Shown here piece by piece: positions 62,441 to 64,000 of a stretch of 64,000 bases of DNA. Source of the DNA: Rhizobium sp. NFR07 (GTDB taxonomy: Bacteria > Pseudomonadota > Alphaproteobacteria > Rhizobiales > Rhizobiaceae); the NCBI RefSeq assembly GCF_900111905.1, contig NZ_FOKM01000014.1, forward strand, positions 110,581-174,580. Reading direction: 5' to 3'. The position numbers and the translations under genes are program-made. Under the pieces are notes generated by a model that saw only the letters and a list, made by a program, of their open reading frames with translations, was not told where the DNA came from and searched no databases. Position 1 is the stretch's first letter; each line of letters opens with the position of its first letter.

Positions 62441-62590
62441 TCAGATTGGGGTGCTGAGACAGGTAGGACGGCACTTCGGTTGAGCCGCTGCGCCGCCCAA
62501 TGGATTGAACGTTTTCCCGGCCTTGAGCATGCTATGCATTGTGACGGCAAGTTTTCGCGCAACAGCAACCGCGGCACGTTTGAACAGCCC
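62441..62590 (-). pseudogene. IS110 transposase C-terminal remnant
   Basis: On the minus strand FKRAAVAVARKLAVTMHSML, KAGKTFNPLGGAAAQP is the typical IS110 C-terminal tail. Nothing else of the transposase remains. Confidence 0.6.
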
Positions 62591-62594
62591 GCAG

Positions 62595-62837
62595 ATGGCC
62601 TTTGACGCGGAATTTTGCCAAGGCGTCCTGTACAGCGCAATGGATGTAAACTCGATGCATTCGGAAGAGATCAGAGCATCTGATGCGTTAACGGCCTTTT
62701 GTGTACCGGACACAGTGAATGGCAACAACGCTGTTAAGGTGGTTGCAAATTTGATCGATAAGCGTCCGGATCTCCGAACATTGGCAGGATACACCATAGT
62801 CAGGCGTGCTCTTGCTGCGACTTGGCCTTGTCGGTGA
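62595..62837 (+). CDS. Rap1a/Tai-like domain protein, probably truncated
   Basis: About 80 aa: EFCQGVLYSAMDVNS, then TAFCVPDTVNGNNAVKVVAN, and the C-terminal RPDLRTLAGYTIVRRALAAT, WPC. This cysteine-containing pattern resembles the Rap1a/Tai immunity-protein domain of small periplasmic proteins. A signal peptide would be expected, but the upstream sequence is IS110 DNA, so the original N-terminus was probably lost. Confidence 0.45.
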   Translation: MAFDAEFCQGVLYSAMDVNSMHSEEIRASDALTAFCVPDTVNGNNAVKVVANLIDKRPDLRTLAGYTIVRRALAATWPCR

Positions 62838-62845
62838 TTTCGGGG

Positions 62846-63058
62846 ATGACCATCACGCGTCAAACCCTTCGATATCAAGCAGCCGCCAGTCGGGTCTATG
62901 CCGACGCATGGACAGTGCTTGATATCTTCACAGGCCTGCCGATCGTCGTCGGCGGCATCATCATGGACGGCCCGTCGGATCAGCAGGTCAACGAATTGGT
63001 GGACGAACTGAACCACGAGGATCTTGAAACGCGCGGCAAGCTGCGTCCAGGCCCGTAA
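62846..63058 (+). CDS. Small hypothetical protein
   Basis: A 70-aa protein (MTITRQTLRYQAAASRVYAD, AWTVLDIFTGLPIVVGGIIM, then ELVDELNHEDLETRG). I do not recognise a family. A GGGG run lies directly before the ATG. It is followed by the frameshifted membrane-protein gene. Confidence 0.45.
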   Translation: MTITRQTLRYQAAASRVYADAWTVLDIFTGLPIVVGGIIMDGPSDQQVNELVDELNHEDLETRGKLRPGP

Positions 63059-63060
63059 CC

Positions 63061-63431
63061 ATGACGCTGTTCTATCGGTCTTATTTCATCACCTTCGGAC
63101 TTTTGCTCGGCGCGATCGCCGGCCTGGTCCTCTATCTCGATCAAGGCGGGCGATCTCGCTGCATTGGGCCTTCAGCGCGCTGGTGGCTGTCGCCGTCGCC
63201 GCGGGCTCGATACTCGCAATTACGGGCGCTCTCGGGAAGCCGGCGACGGTTGAGCGATGGGCTGACAACGCGTCGTGTCATGCCGAAGGCACGGCCTACG
63301 TGGCGCTGCTCTCCTTGCCGGTTTACGGGCTACTCTGGTGCTTCACCCAGGATAGCGGAAACAGCACAAGCCCAATCACTACCATGCGAAGAAAGAAAGC
63401 AAGACGGCGCGCACGCCGCCATCCATCATGA
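63061..63431 (+). pseudogene. Membrane protein, frameshifted
   Basis: One frame starts MTLFYRSYFITFGLLLGAIA, GLVLYLDQGG (a membrane helix); near 63148 the coding signal shifts to another frame with AISLHWAFSALVAVAVAAGS, then YVALLSLPVYGLLWCFTQDS, ending TGA 63431. Joined, they give a protein with about three membrane segments. One-base decay or a sequencing error. Confidence 0.5.
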
Positions 63432-63443
63432 GACTGCCAGCTG

Positions 63444-63725
63444 TTAATGCCTCGTTTCGGAATACTCGCGCTCGACCTCGGACAGAAGCCGGACGGCTTC
63501 AATAACCGTCACCGCCGCTCCGTCGAGGTCCGCTGCGATCGTCGTATGATCACGCTCAATTACTTCGTCAAGGACTTCCATATCCTTCCAACGAGGGTAG
63601 GACGCGGCACGAGAAGCCATCGCCTTGTAACGCAAACTCTTGCTAAATTTTTGTAAGACCGCATCGCGTTCGGGTATATCCATTTGCGAGAACGTCATTC
63701 GACCTGGTTCAAACTGGCCTGCCAT
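63444..63725 (-). CDS. Hypothetical protein
   Basis: A 93-aa soluble protein (MTFSQMDIPERDAVLQKFSK, SLRYKAMASRAASYPRWKDM). No family recognised. Internal composition looks coding; in-frame ATGs lie within the first 15 residues, so the start is uncertain. Confidence 0.5.
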   Translation of the reverse strand: MAGQFEPGRMTFSQMDIPERDAVLQKFSKSLRYKAMASRAASYPRWKDMEVLDEVIERDHTTIAADLDGAAVTVIEAVRLLSEVEREYSETRH

Positions 63726-63850
63726 ACGCTACACTCCTTGGCGACTCGAGGGAATCCAACTCGATTCCATGCCATTGGTTCTGCATATTTCAGAGGTTAC
63801 TAAATCGTTAATCTGACATTGACTACAGCTTCATTGGAACAGTGACGCGA

Positions 63851-63873
63851 CCGACAAACTGACTATTTGTCGG
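63851..63873. promoter_or_regulatory. Inverted repeat just before the last gene
   Basis: CCGACAAA (63851-63858) and TTTGTCGG (63866-63873) pair perfectly around a 7-base loop and end 3 bases before ATG 63877. It could be a repressor site or an mRNA hairpin covering the ribosome-binding region. Confidence 0.45.
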
Positions 63874-63876
63874 ACC

Positions 63877-64000
63877 ATGAGCAAACATGAAGATTGGCTT
63901 AGCGCTGCCGAAGAGTGCGGTAGCTTTCGACGCATGTACGCGTTGGCAGAAGAGATTTCGAGCGACAGCGATGATCCAGACGCGCGTCGCGCCGCCGTCA
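63877..64000 (+). CDS. Hypothetical protein (3' end outside window)
   Basis: An open frame from ATG 63877 runs to the window edge (MSKHEDWLSAAEECGSFRRM, YALAEEISSDSDDPDARRAA). It is acidic and not recognised from 41 residues. Confidence 0.4.
   Translation, partial: MSKHEDWLSAAEECGSFRRMYALAEEISSDSDDPDARRAAV

Overview
The window is high-GC DNA with tight ATGA/GTGA gene overlaps. Its gene families (HWE histidine kinases, Opp/Dpp-type ABC uptake, a DUF6894-like protein, many SDR, AraC and LysR genes, IS110 elements) fit an alphaproteobacterium of the Rhizobiaceae (Rhizobium/Neorhizobium/Agrobacterium type). It looks like an accessory replicon or an island-rich chromosome arm: catabolic operons, pseudogene remnants and transposon scars, with no ribosomal or housekeeping genes and no tRNA or CRISPR array that I can see.

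1-17.9 kb: one catabolic and uptake cluster in four transcription units around two divergent promoters. Unit 1 (-): FCD-type GntR regulator and a BisC/TorA-like molybdenum S/N-oxide reductase (3' end outside the window). Unit 2 (+): peptide/opine-type ABC binding protein, two permeases, M20 hydrolase, ornithine-cyclodeaminase-like protein and rhodanese. Unit 3 (-): fused double ABC ATPase, SDR and FAD amine/amino-acid oxidase. Unit 4 (+): D-cysteine-desulfhydrase/ACC-deaminase-like PLP enzyme and HyuA/HyuB hydantoinase. Both divergent intergenic regions carry the same 16-bp AT-rich near-palindrome, so the cluster is probably one regulon. The enzymes suggest import and breakdown of a sulfur-containing amino-acid derivative, possibly an S-oxidised or hydantoin-like compound; this is inference.

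17.9-22.3 kb: an HWE histidine kinase, then remnants (response regulator, aldehyde dehydrogenase, MFS transporter, SDR tail) around an AraC regulator. 22.5-24.8 kb: SDR, DedA-like membrane protein and SAM methyltransferase operon.

24.9-43.5 kb: three molybdenum hydroxylase (xanthine oxidase family) aldehyde oxidoreductases: an isoquinoline-oxidoreductase-type pair with a diheme cytochrome gene between the subunits, and two periplasmic PaoABC-type sets. Interleaved are AraC, TetR and LysR regulators, SDRs, and a LysR-divergent operon of three enzymes that all carry export signals (metallo-beta-lactamase fold, aldo/keto reductase, intradiol dioxygenase).

43.6-48 kb: an SDR, then a gene-poor stretch with an IS110 remnant, a strong terminator, a 22-bp palindrome and several small rhizobial-type genes. 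48-54.4 kb: a signalling island with a Cache-HAMP-PAS-GGDEF diguanylate cyclase, a double-GAF histidine kinase, and an HWE kinase plus single-domain response regulator.

54.4-64 kb: mobile-element debris (two IS110 elements, LysR and SDR remnants, an AbiEii-type toxin gene cut by an IS), a MarR-epimerase pair, an SDR/HxlR divergent pair, frameshifted VOC and membrane-protein genes, and small hypothetical genes to the edge.
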